DNA from: an uncultured Lachnospiraceae bacterium
Lineage (GTDB): Bacteria > Bacillota > Clostridia > Lachnospirales > Lachnospiraceae
Direction: 5' to 3'
NCBI GenBank assembly: GCA_930989745.1
Contig: CAKNMY010000010.1
Coordinates: 1 to 46,979, forward strand
Length of the DNA: 46,979 nucleotides
Made by a program: the position numbers and the translations under genes. Numbering within the stretch: position 1 is the first letter of the stretch; each line of letters starts with the position of its first letter. Under the pieces are notes generated by a model that was not told the origin of the DNA, searched no databases, and saw only the letters and a program-made list of their open reading frames with translations. Positions 1 through 7,768 of the stretch are shown here, piece by piece.

Positions 1-261
1 CTGAAGAAAGAGGAGCCGGGGATTATCGGCCTTGCCGGTGAGCTCGGCGTTCCCTTTGAGACGTATTCCGCGGAGGAGCTGAACGCTGTTCCCGGAACGT
101 TTACCCCCTCAGAATTTGTAAAAAAGACCACGGGCGCGGACAATGTCTGCGAGCGCAGCGCGGCGAAAGGCAGCGGCGGAAGGGTCTACGAGAAAAAAAC
201 AGGAGCGGACGGCGCGACCTGCGCCCTTGCCGTCTCGGATTGGAGTGTGCATTTTGAATAA
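1..261 (+). CDS. cbiG: CbiG C-terminal fragment (cobalt-precorrin 5A hydrolase), 5' end outside the window
   Basis: An open frame runs from the first base to TAA at 259-261 with no start, so this is the 3' end of a gene beginning upstream. The 86 visible residues include a GLAGELGVPFETYSAEELN stretch followed by FVKKTTGADNVCERSA, matching the C-terminal domain of CbiG (CobE-like fold), where a G-x-D/A-N-V-C-E-R-S/A-A block is conserved. CbiG opens the delta-lactone of cobalt-precorrin-5A and releases acetaldehyde in the anaerobic cobalamin pathway. Its stop overlaps the TTG start of the next gene, cbiH, which is its usual neighbour. The N-terminal part, and probably cbiF, cbiL and cbiD, should lie to the left. 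The family call rests on this short C-terminal block plus the context. Confidence 0.85.
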   Translation: MKKEEPGIIGLAGELGVPFETYSAEELNAVPGTFTPSEFVKKTTGADNVCERSAAKGSGGRVYEKKTGADGATCALAVSDWSVHFE

Positions 262-985
262 GATTTTTGTTGTTGGAATCGGACCGGGAGCTTATGAACA
301 GATGACGGTGAAAGCGGCTGACGCGCTGCGCCGGAGCGATGTCATCATCGGATATACGGTATATGTGGATCTCGTGAGAGAGCATTTTGCGGGCAAAGAA
401 TTTCTGACCACGCCTATGAAAAAGGAAGTCGACCGCTGCGTGATGGCGTTCGAGGAAGCAAAGAAGGGCAGGCTGGTGTCCATGATCTGCAGCGGCGACG
501 CGGGCGTCTACGGCATGGCGGGGCTGATGTATGAGGTCGGCGTCAATTATCCGGACGTGGAGCTGGAGATTATCCCGGGCGTGACTGCCGCGACCGGAGG
601 GGCCGCTGTGCTGGGCGCGCCGCTGATCCACGACTTCTGTCTGATTTCCCTGAGCGATCTGCTGACGCCGTGGGAAAAGATTGAGAAGCGGCTGCTGGCA
701 GCGGCGGAGGCAGATTTTGTGGTCTGCCTGTATAATCCGTCCAGCAGGAAGCGCCATGATTATCTGCAGAAAGCGTGTGACCTGATGCTGCGGTATAAGT
801 CGGAGGATACGGTCTGCGGCATTGTGAATCATATCGCGCGCGAGGGGCAGTCGGAGCAGGTGATGACGCTGCGCGAGCTTCGCGATACGCAGGTGGATAT
901 GTTTACAACGGTGTTTGTGGGAAATTCACAGACAAAGGAGATCGGCGGGAAGATGGTGACGCCGAGAGGTTATAAGAATGTATAA
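254..985 (+). CDS. cbiH: Cobalt-precorrin-3B C17-methyltransferase (CbiH/CobJ)
   Basis: A 243-residue SAM-dependent corrin methyltransferase that methylates C17 and drives ring contraction on the cobalt intermediate. The protein begins MNKIFVVGIGPG, the glycine loop of this fold, and carries the second conserved block CSGDAGVYGMAG near residue 79 and the PGVTAATGGAAVLGAPL motif near residue 115, typical of CobJ/CbiH. I chose TTG at 254 because homologues begin right at this beta strand, GGAG lies 8 bases upstream (242-245), and the start overlaps the cbiG stop. A longer reading from 143 would add residues that merely shadow cbiG. The 3' end overlaps the following fusion gene by 8 bases, so translation is probably coupled. 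Length is normal for a stand-alone CbiH. Confidence 0.93.
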   Translation: MNKIFVVGIGPGAYEQMTVKAADALRRSDVIIGYTVYVDLVREHFAGKEFLTTPMKKEVDRCVMAFEEAKKGRLVSMICSGDAGVYGMAGLMYEVGVNYPDVELEIIPGVTAATGGAAVLGAPLIHDFCLISLSDLLTPWEKIEKRLLAAAEADFVVCLYNPSSRKRHDYLQKACDLMLRYKSEDTVCGIVNHIAREGQSEQVMTLRELRDTQVDMFTTVFVGNSQTKEIGGKMVTPRGYKNV

Positions 986-2996
986 GGTACTGATATTCGC
1001 GGGAACCGTCGAGGGGCGTACGCTTGCGGAGCATCTCGCGGAAAAAGGATATGAGGTGCACGTCTGCGTGGCGACGGAGTACGGGGAGAGCCTGCTGCCG
1101 AAGCACGCGGGGCTTCACATTTCCCACAAGCGGCTGAGCCGGGATGAGATGGAGGAGAAGATGGAGCGCCTGAGAGACGCGCTGGTCGTGGACGCCACGC
1201 ACCCTTACGCTGCCGAGGTCACGGAAAATATCCGCAGCGCGTGTGAACGCACAGGAAAGACTTATATCCGGCTGCTGCGGGACACGCAGAAGATCGATGA
1301 GAAGGACTGCGTCCGCGTGGAGTCGGTATCAGGGGCCGTTGAGTATCTGAAACAGACGCAGGGAAATATTTTCCTGACGACCGGGAGCAAGGAGCTCAGG
1401 GCGTTTACGGAGATAGAAGACTATCGGGAGCGCGTCTTCGCGCGCGTGCTCTCTCTGCCCAAAGTGGTGGAAGCGTGCAGCGCGCTGGGCTTTGAGGGAA
1501 AGCATCTGATCTGTATGCAGGGCCCGTTTTCAAAAGAACTCAACACCGCGATGCTGCGGCAGTTTGACGCGAAGTATCTGGTGACGAAGGATACGGGAGC
1601 GGCAGGAGGATTCCTGGAAAAGTATGAGGCGGCGCGAGAAGCCGGCGCGGTAACGGTGATCATCGGCAGGCCGCTTGCGGAGGAGGGCGTGTCCCTCGAG
1701 GAGTGCGAGGCGCTCGTGCAGCGCCTGCTGGGGGAGCCGGAGTGCCCAGGGGCGCAGGAGGAAGCGCAGGAAATCGCGCTGATCGGCATCGGTATGGGAA
1801 GCGCGGGCTCAATGACCGTGGAGGCGCGCGATTTCTGCAGGAGCGCTGATGTTCTCATCGGGGCATCCCGCATGCTGGAGAGCGTACAGCTGCCGGACAA
1901 GCCGCGCTTTGTTTCCTATAAGCCGCAGGAGATCGCTGATTTTATAGCGTCTCATCCGGCGTACCGCAGAGTGGCAGTCCTTCTTTCCGGTGACGTGGGA
2001 TTCTACAGCGGCGCGAAGAAGCTGTTTGATCTCTTCGGAGACAGGCTTACGATTCTTCCGGGGATTGCGTCTCCCGTATATTTCTGTGATAAGCTGCGCG
2101 TCTCCTGGGAGGATGTCTGCCTCGCAAGCGTGCATGGAAGAAAGAATAATCTCGTGGGGCTGTGCAGGAAAAACGCGAAGGTATTTGCCCTGGTGGGAAA
2201 CAGCGGCGGCATCTCAGAACTCTGCCGGAAGCTCTGCAGCTATGGCATGAGCGGGGTGCGCGTCCACATCGGTGAGCGGCTTTCCTATCCGGATGAGAAG
2301 ATTTCGAGCGGCACGCCCGGGGACTTCTCGGATTATGAGACGGACGGACTGTCTGTCGTGCTGCTGGAAAATCCGCAGCCGGAGCGCGTTGTGACGCCGG
2401 GAATCCCCGACGAGGCGTTTCTGAGGGACAAGGTTCCGATGACAAAGGAAGAGGTCCGGGAGATCTGCATGTGCAAGCTGCGGCTGACCGAGGACGCCGT
2501 CGTCTACGACATCGGAGGGGGCACGGGATCTGTCTCCATAGAAGCTGCACGGCTTGCGGTGCGGGGAACGGTGTATTCCATCGAAAAGAATCCGTCTGCC
2601 GTGGCGCTGATGCGTGAGAATAAGAAGAAATTTGCCGCTGATAATCTCGAGATTATAGAAGGGCTCGCGCCCTGGGCGTTAAGAGAGCTTCCCGCGCCGA
2701 CCCACGCGTTTCTGGGCGGAACTTCCGGGAACCTGGCGGAGATTATGGAGCTCTTATATGAGAAGAATCCGTCGCTGCGCGTGGTGATCACGGCGATCAC
2801 GCTGGAGACCGTGGCTGAGGCGGTGCGGTATTTTAAGGGGAATCCCCGGTTTGAGGAACCGGACATTGCGCAGATCTCCGCGGCCAAAGGGCGCACGGCG
2901 GGAAGCTACCATCTGATGATGGGGCAGAATCCGGTCTATATCATTTCCAGTACAGGGAATGGGAATACTGCAGATGAAAGAGGAGAAGAATCATGA
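978..2996 (+). CDS. cbiJET: CbiJ-CbiE-CbiT fusion: cobalt-precorrin-6A reductase / C5-methyltransferase / C15-methyltransferase (decarboxylating)
   Basis: A 672-residue protein with three enzyme domains. Residues 1-250 are CbiJ/CobK: MYKVLIFAGTVEGR nucleotide loop, DATHPYAAEVT near 72 and TTGSKELRAF near 134. Residues 265-465 are CbiE: IALIGIGMGSAGSMT followed by LSGDVGFYSGAKKLF near 336 and LPGIASPVYFC. Residues 470-655 are CbiT: TPGIPDEAF, VPMTKEEVR and the SAM site YDIGGGTGSVSIEAA near 510. Together these reduce cobalt-precorrin-6A and then methylate C5 and C15 with loss of the ring-C acetate carboxyl. CbiE-CbiT fusions are common (CobL); adding the reductase at the N-terminus is less usual. 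I see no stop or frameshift between domains. It overlaps cbiH by 8 bases and cbiA by 4 (ATGA). Confidence 0.94.
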   Translation: MYKVLIFAGTVEGRTLAEHLAEKGYEVHVCVATEYGESLLPKHAGLHISHKRLSRDEMEEKMERLRDALVVDATHPYAAEVTENIRSACERTGKTYIRLLRDTQKIDEKDCVRVESVSGAVEYLKQTQGNIFLTTGSKELRAFTEIEDYRERVFARVLSLPKVVEACSALGFEGKHLICMQGPFSKELNTAMLRQFDAKYLVTKDTGAAGGFLEKYEAAREAGAVTVIIGRPLAEEGVSLEECEALVQRLLGEPECPGAQEEAQEIALIGIGMGSAGSMTVEARDFCRSADVLIGASRMLESVQLPDKPRFVSYKPQEIADFIASHPAYRRVAVLLSGDVGFYSGAKKLFDLFGDRLTILPGIASPVYFCDKLRVSWEDVCLASVHGRKNNLVGLCRKNAKVFALVGNSGGISELCRKLCSYGMSGVRVHIGERLSYPDEKISSGTPGDFSDYETDGLSVVLLENPQPERVVTPGIPDEAFLRDKVPMTKEEVREICMCKLRLTEDAVVYDIGGGTGSVSIEAARLAVRGTVYSIEKNPSAVALMRENKKKFAADNLEIIEGLAPWALRELPAPTHAFLGGTSGNLAEIMELLYEKNPSLRVVITAITLETVAEAVRYFKGNPRFEEPDIAQISAAKGRTAGSYHLMMGQNPVYIISSTGNGNTADERGEES

Positions 2997-4342
2997 AACT
3001 TCCGAGAATCCTGATCAGCGCCGCGAGCAGCGGCAGCGGCAAGACGCTTCTGACCTGCGGGATCCTGCAGGCGCTGAAGAACCGCGGGGTACGCGCGGCG
3101 TCCTTTAAGTGCGGGCCGGATTATATTGATCCCATGTTTCACACCCGCGTCCTGGGGACTAGGAGCCGCAATCTGGATACCTTTTTTGTAAAGCCCGACA
3201 CAGCGCGGTATCTTCTGGCGGAGAATGCCGCGGACTGTGATATTGCGGTGATCGAGGGCGTTATGGGATATTATGACGGGCTTGCGGGGATTTCCGTGCA
3301 GGGAAGCGCCTATGATGTGGCGCGCGTGACGGACACGCCCGCGGTGCTGATTGTAAACTGCAAGGGGATGAGCGTTTCCATTGTGCCGCAGATCCTCGGC
3401 TTTTTGAAGTATCAGGAAGAAAGTATGATCCGCGGCGTGATTTTAAACCGCATATCCGCCATGCTCTATCCCCGGGTGAAGCAGATGATTGAAGAACAGC
3501 TGCCGGTAAAGGTTCTGGGCTATGTGCCCGAGCTTTCCGACTGTGTGCTGGAGAGCCGCCATCTCGGCCTGGTACTGCCGGACGAGGTGAGGGATCTGAA
3601 GGAAAAGGTAAATAAGCTGGCTGCGGCTCTGGAAACGTCTCTCGACATGGACGCGCTGCTTACTCTGGCTTCGGAGGCAGGAGAGCTCCGCTGGGAGGAG
3701 CCGAAGCTGCCCGAACCGGTCAGCAAAGACAGGCGCGTGCGCGTCGCCGTGGCGCGCGACGAAGCGTTCTGCTTCCTGTATGAGGACAATCTGCGGCTGC
3801 TGGAAAAACTGGGAGCAGACCTTGTGGAGTTTTCTCCGATACATGACCAGACGATGCCCGAGGCGGACGGGCTGCTGCTGCCCGGAGGATATCCCGAGCT
3901 TTACGCGCGGCAGCTCAGTGAAAATATCTCGATGCGCGAGGCGGTCCGCCGCGCGGTAACCGGCGGCATGCCGTGTCTTGCGGAGTGCGGCGGATTTATG
4001 TATCTGCACCGGGAGATGGAGGATATGCAGGGGAATTTCTGGAGTATGGCAGGCGTGATCAACGGCAGGGCGTACCGCACGAAAAAGCTCGGCAGGTTTG
4101 GATATATTCATCTTGCGGGCGAAGCGTTCGGCCGGCAGTATGAACAGATTCCGGCGCATGAGTTCCACTATTTTGACTCCGAGGACTGCGGCGATGCCTT
4201 CTGCGCGCAGAAGCCGCTGAGTACCAGAGGATGGAAGTGCATGCACACGGAATACCGCATGCTCGCGGGATTTCCGCATTTGTATTACTATGGGGCGCCG
4301 GAGGTGGCGGCAGGCTTTCTGAGCGCCTGTGCAAAAGAATGA
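2993..4342 (+). CDS. cbiA: Cobyrinate a,c-diamide synthase (CbiA/CobB)
   Basis: A 449-residue glutamine-dependent amidotransferase that amidates the a and c carboxylates of (cobalt-)cobyrinate. The N-terminal ATP-binding domain opens with ILISAASSGSGKTLL (Walker A, residues 8-18), followed by KCGPDYIDPMFH near 40 and EGVMGYYDG near 89, all diagnostic of CbiA. The C-terminal class I glutaminase domain has LLLPGGYPELYA and the nucleophile Cys332 in LAECGGFMYL, with a downstream HEFHYF block. The ATG overlaps the TGA of cbiJET (ATGA). After its stop there is a 63-base gap before cobT containing an imperfect hairpin (4359-4382). Length is normal for the family. Confidence 0.95.
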   Translation: MKLPRILISAASSGSGKTLLTCGILQALKNRGVRAASFKCGPDYIDPMFHTRVLGTRSRNLDTFFVKPDTARYLLAENAADCDIAVIEGVMGYYDGLAGISVQGSAYDVARVTDTPAVLIVNCKGMSVSIVPQILGFLKYQEESMIRGVILNRISAMLYPRVKQMIEEQLPVKVLGYVPELSDCVLESRHLGLVLPDEVRDLKEKVNKLAAALETSLDMDALLTLASEAGELRWEEPKLPEPVSKDRRVRVAVARDEAFCFLYEDNLRLLEKLGADLVEFSPIHDQTMPEADGLLLPGGYPELYARQLSENISMREAVRRAVTGGMPCLAECGGFMYLHREMEDMQGNFWSMAGVINGRAYRTKKLGRFGYIHLAGEAFGRQYEQIPAHEFHYFDSEDCGDAFCAQKPLSTRGWKCMHTEYRMLAGFPHLYYYGAPEVAAGFLSACAKE

Positions 4343-4358
4343 TCACTTTTTAGGACAC

Positions 4359-4382
4359 GGGAAATCCGAAGGCGGACTTCCC
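4359..4382 (+). repeat. Imperfect inverted repeat between cbiA and cobT
   Basis: GGGAAATCC (4359-4367) faces GGACTTCCC (4374-4382) across a 6-base loop, a 9-bp stem with one mismatch. No U-tract follows, so it is not a convincing terminator. It sits just upstream of the cobT ribosome site and could be an mRNA processing or stabilising element inside the operon. No function is shown. Confidence 0.4.
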
Positions 4383-4405
4383 GATGAAGAAAGGACTTGA
4401 GAGAA

Positions 4406-5455
4406 ATGAATCTGGAAGAGACAATCAGCCGTATCAAACCTCTGGATACGGAGGCGATGAACGGCGCAAAACGCCATTGGGACAGTATCGCACATCCGCT
4501 GCACAGTCTTGGAAAGCTGGAGGATGTGCTGGTGGATATCGCGGGAATGAACGGAACGCCGGATGTCAGACTGGATAAGAAAGCGCTGGTTGTGATGTGC
4601 GCGGACAACGGCATAGTGGAAGAGGGAGTGACCCAGAGCGGACAGGATGTCACGGCGATCGTGACAGAGAATTTCCTGCATGAGAAGGCCACGGCGAGCA
4701 TTCTCTGCCGTGAGGCGGGAGCGGATATTTTCCCGGTCGATATCGGTGTGGCGCGGGATACCACAGTCATTAACCGGAAGATCGCCTACGGCACAAAGAA
4801 TTTTGTCAAAGAGCCGGCAATGACGCGGGAACAGGCGGTCCGCGCGCTGGAGACGGGAATTGCCATGGCGGAAGAGTTAAAGGAGAAGGGCTACCAGATC
4901 CTCGCTACCGGGGAGATGGGAATCGGAAATACCACTACCAGCAGCGCGGTGGCATCGGTGCTTCTGGGAAAAGACCCCGCTGAGATGACGGGGCGCGGCG
5001 CCGGGCTCTCAAGCGAGGGGCTGCGCAGGAAGATCAGCGTGATTGAGGAGGGAATCCGTCTGCATCAGCCGGATCCGGAGGATGCAGTCGACGTTCTGGC
5101 AAAGGTCGGAGGCTTTGATATTGCCGGAATGGCAGGCGTATTTCTCGGAGGGGCCGCGCTTGGCATCCCGGTGGTGATGGACGGATTTATTTCCTCTGTG
5201 GCAGCGCTTGCAGCTTCGCGCATCGCGCCGCAGGCGCTTCCGTACATGGTGGCGTCACACTGCTCGAAGGAGCCGGCAGCGCACCTGATTCTGCAGGAGC
5301 TCGGCAAGGAGCCGTTCCTGACCTGTGATATGTGCCTGGGAGAGGGAACCGGAGCGGTGGCGCTCTTCCCGCTGCTGTCCATGGCGTGCGCGGTTTACCG
5401 CAGCATGAGCACTTTCACGGAAAACAGCATCGAAGCGTATAAGCCGCTGGTGTGA
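4406..5455 (+). CDS. cobT: Nicotinate-nucleotide--dimethylbenzimidazole phosphoribosyltransferase (CobT)
   Basis: A 349-residue enzyme that activates the lower-ligand base (5,6-dimethylbenzimidazole or another benzimidazole/purine) to its alpha-riboside phosphate. Visible family blocks are CADNGIVEEGVTQSG near 65, TGEMGIGNTTTSSA near 168, GRGAGLSS near 197 and LGEGTGAVALFPLL near 311, where Glu313 corresponds to the catalytic glutamate of CobT. I prefer ATG at 4406, with AAAGGA 11 bases upstream; an in-frame TTG at 4397 lies too close to that site. The stop overlaps a GTG of the cobU frame, so the genes are directly adjacent. No lower-ligand synthesis genes (bza or bluB) are in the window, so the natural base cannot be told from here. 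Confidence 0.95.
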   Translation: MNLEETISRIKPLDTEAMNGAKRHWDSIAHPLHSLGKLEDVLVDIAGMNGTPDVRLDKKALVVMCADNGIVEEGVTQSGQDVTAIVTENFLHEKATASILCREAGADIFPVDIGVARDTTVINRKIAYGTKNFVKEPAMTREQAVRALETGIAMAEELKEKGYQILATGEMGIGNTTTSSAVASVLLGKDPAEMTGRGAGLSSEGLRRKISVIEEGIRLHQPDPEDAVDVLAKVGGFDIAGMAGVFLGGAALGIPVVMDGFISSVAALAASRIAPQALPYMVASHCSKEPAAHLILQELGKEPFLTCDMCLGEGTGAVALFPLLSMACAVYRSMSTFTENSIEAYKPLV

Positions 5456-5466
5456 GAGGTGGCGCG

Positions 5467-5991
5467 ATGATACATATTGTGACGGGAGGAAGCGGAAGCG
5501 GGAAGTCCGCTTTCGCGGAGGAGCAGATCGTGAAGTTCTCCGGGGACAGAAGAATCTATATTGCCACGATGTATCCCTTTGATGTGGAGAGCCGGCGCCG
5601 CGTGGAGCGCCACCGCAGGATGCGCGCCGGAAAGCGGTTTGAAACCGTGGAATGCTACACGCATCTGGAAAATCTTGAGATCCCCGCGGGAGCGGATGTG
5701 CTGCTCGAATGCATGTCCAACCTGACGGCAAACGAGATGTACCGCGAGGATGGCGCGGGAGATCAGACGTGCGGGGCAGTCTGCCGCGGGATCAGCGCGC
5801 TGGCGGAGCGTGCCGGAAATCTTGTGGTGGTCACGAACGAGGTGTTTTCCGACGGTATTGTCTATGATCCGGAGACGGAGCGGTATCTCGAATATCTGGG
5901 AAAGATTAATCAGTATCTGGCTCAGATCGCGGATTGCGTCACGGAAGTCGTGTACGGGATTCCGGTGTGCATAAAGGGGATGCGGAGGTAA
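5467..5991 (+). CDS. cobU: Adenosylcobinamide kinase / adenosylcobinamide-phosphate guanylyltransferase (CobU)
   Basis: A 174-residue P-loop enzyme that phosphorylates adenosylcobinamide and then transfers GMP from GTP to give AdoCbi-GDP. Walker A is GGSGSGKS at residues 7-14. RRRVERHRRMR near 43-53 carries His49, matching the histidine that forms the covalent GMP intermediate in CobU. VVVTNEVFSDGIVYDPETERY and YGIPVCIKG are the conserved C-terminal blocks. ATG at 5467 is taken as start because AGAGG lies 7 bases upstream and the P-loop follows at the expected distance; the in-frame GTG at 5452 has no such site. It is followed after three bases by cobS, the next enzyme of nucleotide-loop assembly. 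Confidence 0.94.
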   Translation: MIHIVTGGSGSGKSAFAEEQIVKFSGDRRIYIATMYPFDVESRRRVERHRRMRAGKRFETVECYTHLENLEIPAGADVLLECMSNLTANEMYREDGAGDQTCGAVCRGISALAERAGNLVVVTNEVFSDGIVYDPETERYLEYLGKINQYLAQIADCVTEVVYGIPVCIKGMRR

Positions 5992-5994
5992 GAG

Positions 5995-6774
5995 ATGAAG
6001 AGTTTATGGAACAGTTTTTGCATCGCCTTCGCGATGTTTTCAAGAATACCCGTGCCGCGCGCGGACTGGAGCGGGAAAAATATGCGCTACATGATGTGCT
6101 TTTTCCCGTGGATCGGAATTCCCATCGGTGTCCTGACCTGGCTCGTCTATGAGGCGGGGCAGTATCTGCAGCTGAACGCAGGATTTCTGACAGTGCTGCT
6201 GGTATTGATCCCCGTAGTGGTCACGGGCGGCATTCATATCGACGGGCTTCTGGACACAGCCGATGCGCTGTCCTCGTGGCAGGAGAGAAGCCGCAGGCTT
6301 GAGATCCTGAAGGATTCCCATGCCGGAGCTTTCGCAGTCATCACCTGCGGCGTCTATTTCCTGCTGTATTACGGTGTATACAGCCAGATGGGGGAGCGCG
6401 CGCTTCCCGTCATCTGTATCAGCTTCTGCCTGTCCAGGACGTTCAGCGGGCTCTCCGTGGTGACGTTTCCGAAGGCGAGAGAGGACGGCACGGTGGCTGA
6501 GTTTTCGAGAAACGCGGAAAATCTGCGGGTGCGCAACGTGCTTCTTGTGTACCTTGTGCTGCTCGCCGCGGGACTTCTGTTTCTGGATTTCTGGCTGGGG
6601 CTTGCAGTGCTTGCGGCCGGAGGATGCGCCTTTTTATTTTATCACCATAAGGCGCTGAAGTATTTCGGAGGGACGACAGGGGACCTGGCAGGATATTTTC
6701 TGTGCATCTGTGAGCTGGGCATTGCCTCTGCGGCAGTGCTCGCGGAATGTATAATAAGGAGTATGGGAATATGA
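5995..6774 (+). CDS. cobS: Adenosylcobinamide-GDP ribazoletransferase (cobalamin synthase, CobS)
   Basis: A 259-residue integral membrane enzyme that joins AdoCbi-GDP to alpha-ribazole (phosphate) to form cobalamin. The N-terminus has FCIAFAMFSRIPVP, then MCFFPWIGIPIGVLTWLVY. The key motif is GGIHIDGLLDTADAL near residue 78, with the acidic residues that bind metal, followed by KDSHAGAFAV near 104. Several hydrophobic helices fill the rest, as in other CobS proteins. GGAGG (5984-5988) lies 6 bases before the ATG. The stop overlaps the next start as ATGA. Length and motif order are normal. Confidence 0.95.
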   Translation: MKSLWNSFCIAFAMFSRIPVPRADWSGKNMRYMMCFFPWIGIPIGVLTWLVYEAGQYLQLNAGFLTVLLVLIPVVVTGGIHIDGLLDTADALSSWQERSRRLEILKDSHAGAFAVITCGVYFLLYYGVYSQMGERALPVICISFCLSRTFSGLSVVTFPKAREDGTVAEFSRNAENLRVRNVLLVYLVLLAAGLLFLDFWLGLAVLAAGGCAFLFYHHKALKYFGGTTGDLAGYFLCICELGIASAAVLAECIIRSMGI

Positions 6775-7151
6775 AAATGGTGATCGGAGGCGCATATCAG
6801 GGAAAACTTGCATATGCCCGGAATACATGGAAGGACGCGGGAGAATTTCTGGACGGCGCGCTCTGCGGCTGGGAAGATTTAAAGGACTGCGCCGGGATCA
6901 GCCATTTTGAGGCGTTTATCAGGAGAGGCCTCAAAGACGGGCTGCCGGTGCGGAGCCTTCCGGAATACCTCAAAAAGGAGAATCCGGACGTGATCATAGT
7001 CTGCCGTGAGGTGGGCTGCGGAATCGTGCCCATGGATGCGTTTGAGCGGGAATACCGCGAGACCGTGGGGCGCGTCTGCACGGAGCTTGCGGCGATGTCG
7101 GAGGAAGTGCACCGCGTGCTGTGCGGGGTCGGGACGGTGATCAAAGGATGA
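6771..7151 (+). CDS. Small CobU-like protein with degenerate P-loop, function unproven
   Basis: A 126-residue protein that looks like a shortened, diverged CobU. It starts MKMVIGGAYQGKLAYA: the glycine-rich loop is kept, but the residue after the Walker lysine is Leu13 instead of Ser/Thr. The region that holds the R-x-x-R-H motif in CobU is replaced by sequence around HFEAFIRRGL, so the guanylylated histidine cannot be assigned. The C-terminal half, VIIVCREVGCGIVPMDAFEREYRE then VGRVCTELA and VHRVLCGVGTVIKG, follows CobU closely. It overlaps cobS and cobC by ATGA on both sides, so it is co-translated with the nucleotide-loop genes. It could be a CobU regulator or partner, a kinase-only variant, or a decaying paralogue. 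Confidence 0.7.
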   Translation: MKMVIGGAYQGKLAYARNTWKDAGEFLDGALCGWEDLKDCAGISHFEAFIRRGLKDGLPVRSLPEYLKKENPDVIIVCREVGCGIVPMDAFEREYRETVGRVCTELAAMSEEVHRVLCGVGTVIKG

Positions 7152-7768
7152 AGCTGTATCTGATCCGCCATGGAATGACATTCGGAAACACACAGGGGCG
7201 CTATATCGGAACCACCGATGAGCCGCTCAGCCCCGAAGGGCGTGCCGCGCTGGGACAGTATGTGTATCCCGCCTGCGGCGTTCTGTTCGTCTCCCCGTTA
7301 AAGCGCTGCCGCGAGACGGCGCAGCTTCTCTATCCGGGGAAGGAACAGCATGTGATCAGGGGCTTTGCCGAGTGTGATTTCGGAGAGTTTGAAAATAAGA
7401 ATTACAGGGAACTGAGCGGAAATCCGGACTATCAGCGCTGGATCGACAGCGGCGGGACGATGGCGTTTCCGGGAGGAGAGAGCCAGGAGAGCTTCCGAAG
7501 GCGCTGCGCGGAGGCGTTTCTGGAGATGATGGAAGCCTGCCGGAAGATGGGCGCGGACAGCGCCGCGTGCGTGGTCCACGGCGGGACGGTTATGAGTATT
7601 CTGGCAGAGTACGCGGTTCCGAGGGAGGATTTCTACCACTGGCAGATTAAGAACGGCGAAGGCTATGCCTGCGGCGCGGATCTCGATCAGTGGGCCGCGG
7701 GAATCCATGAGCTGAAAGTATGTGAGAAATTTTCCGCGGAGAGCGGAAAAAGAGGAGAGAGACAATGA
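7148..7768 (+). CDS. cobC: Histidine phosphatase family protein, probable alpha-ribazole phosphatase (CobC)
   Basis: A 206-residue member of the phosphoglycerate-mutase/acid-phosphatase superfamily. The catalytic block LYLIRHGMTFGN (His8 in RHG) is at the N-terminus, VSPLKRCRETAQ near 46 supplies the second arginine, the acidic pair lies in FGEFENKNYREL, and the second histidine is in CVVHGGTVMS near 143. In this position, between CobU-like and CbiB genes, the expected substrate is alpha-ribazole 5'-phosphate (or adenosylcobalamin 5'-phosphate). The ATG overlaps the previous stop (ATGA) and its own stop overlaps the cbiB start in the same way. The phosphatase family is certain; the substrate is inferred from context. 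Confidence 0.88.
   Translation: MKLYLIRHGMTFGNTQGRYIGTTDEPLSPEGRAALGQYVYPACGVLFVSPLKRCRETAQLLYPGKEQHVIRGFAECDFGEFENKNYRELSGNPDYQRWIDSGGTMAFPGGESQESFRRRCAEAFLEMMEACRKMGADSAACVVHGGTVMSILAEYAVPREDFYHWQIKNGEGYACGADLDQWAAGIHELKVCEKFSAESGKRGERQ

Noticed and set aside
4343-4405. Terminator or promoter between cbiA and cobT
   Set aside because: The imperfect hairpin has no T run and no spaced -35/-10 pair was found; the genes probably stay in one transcript.
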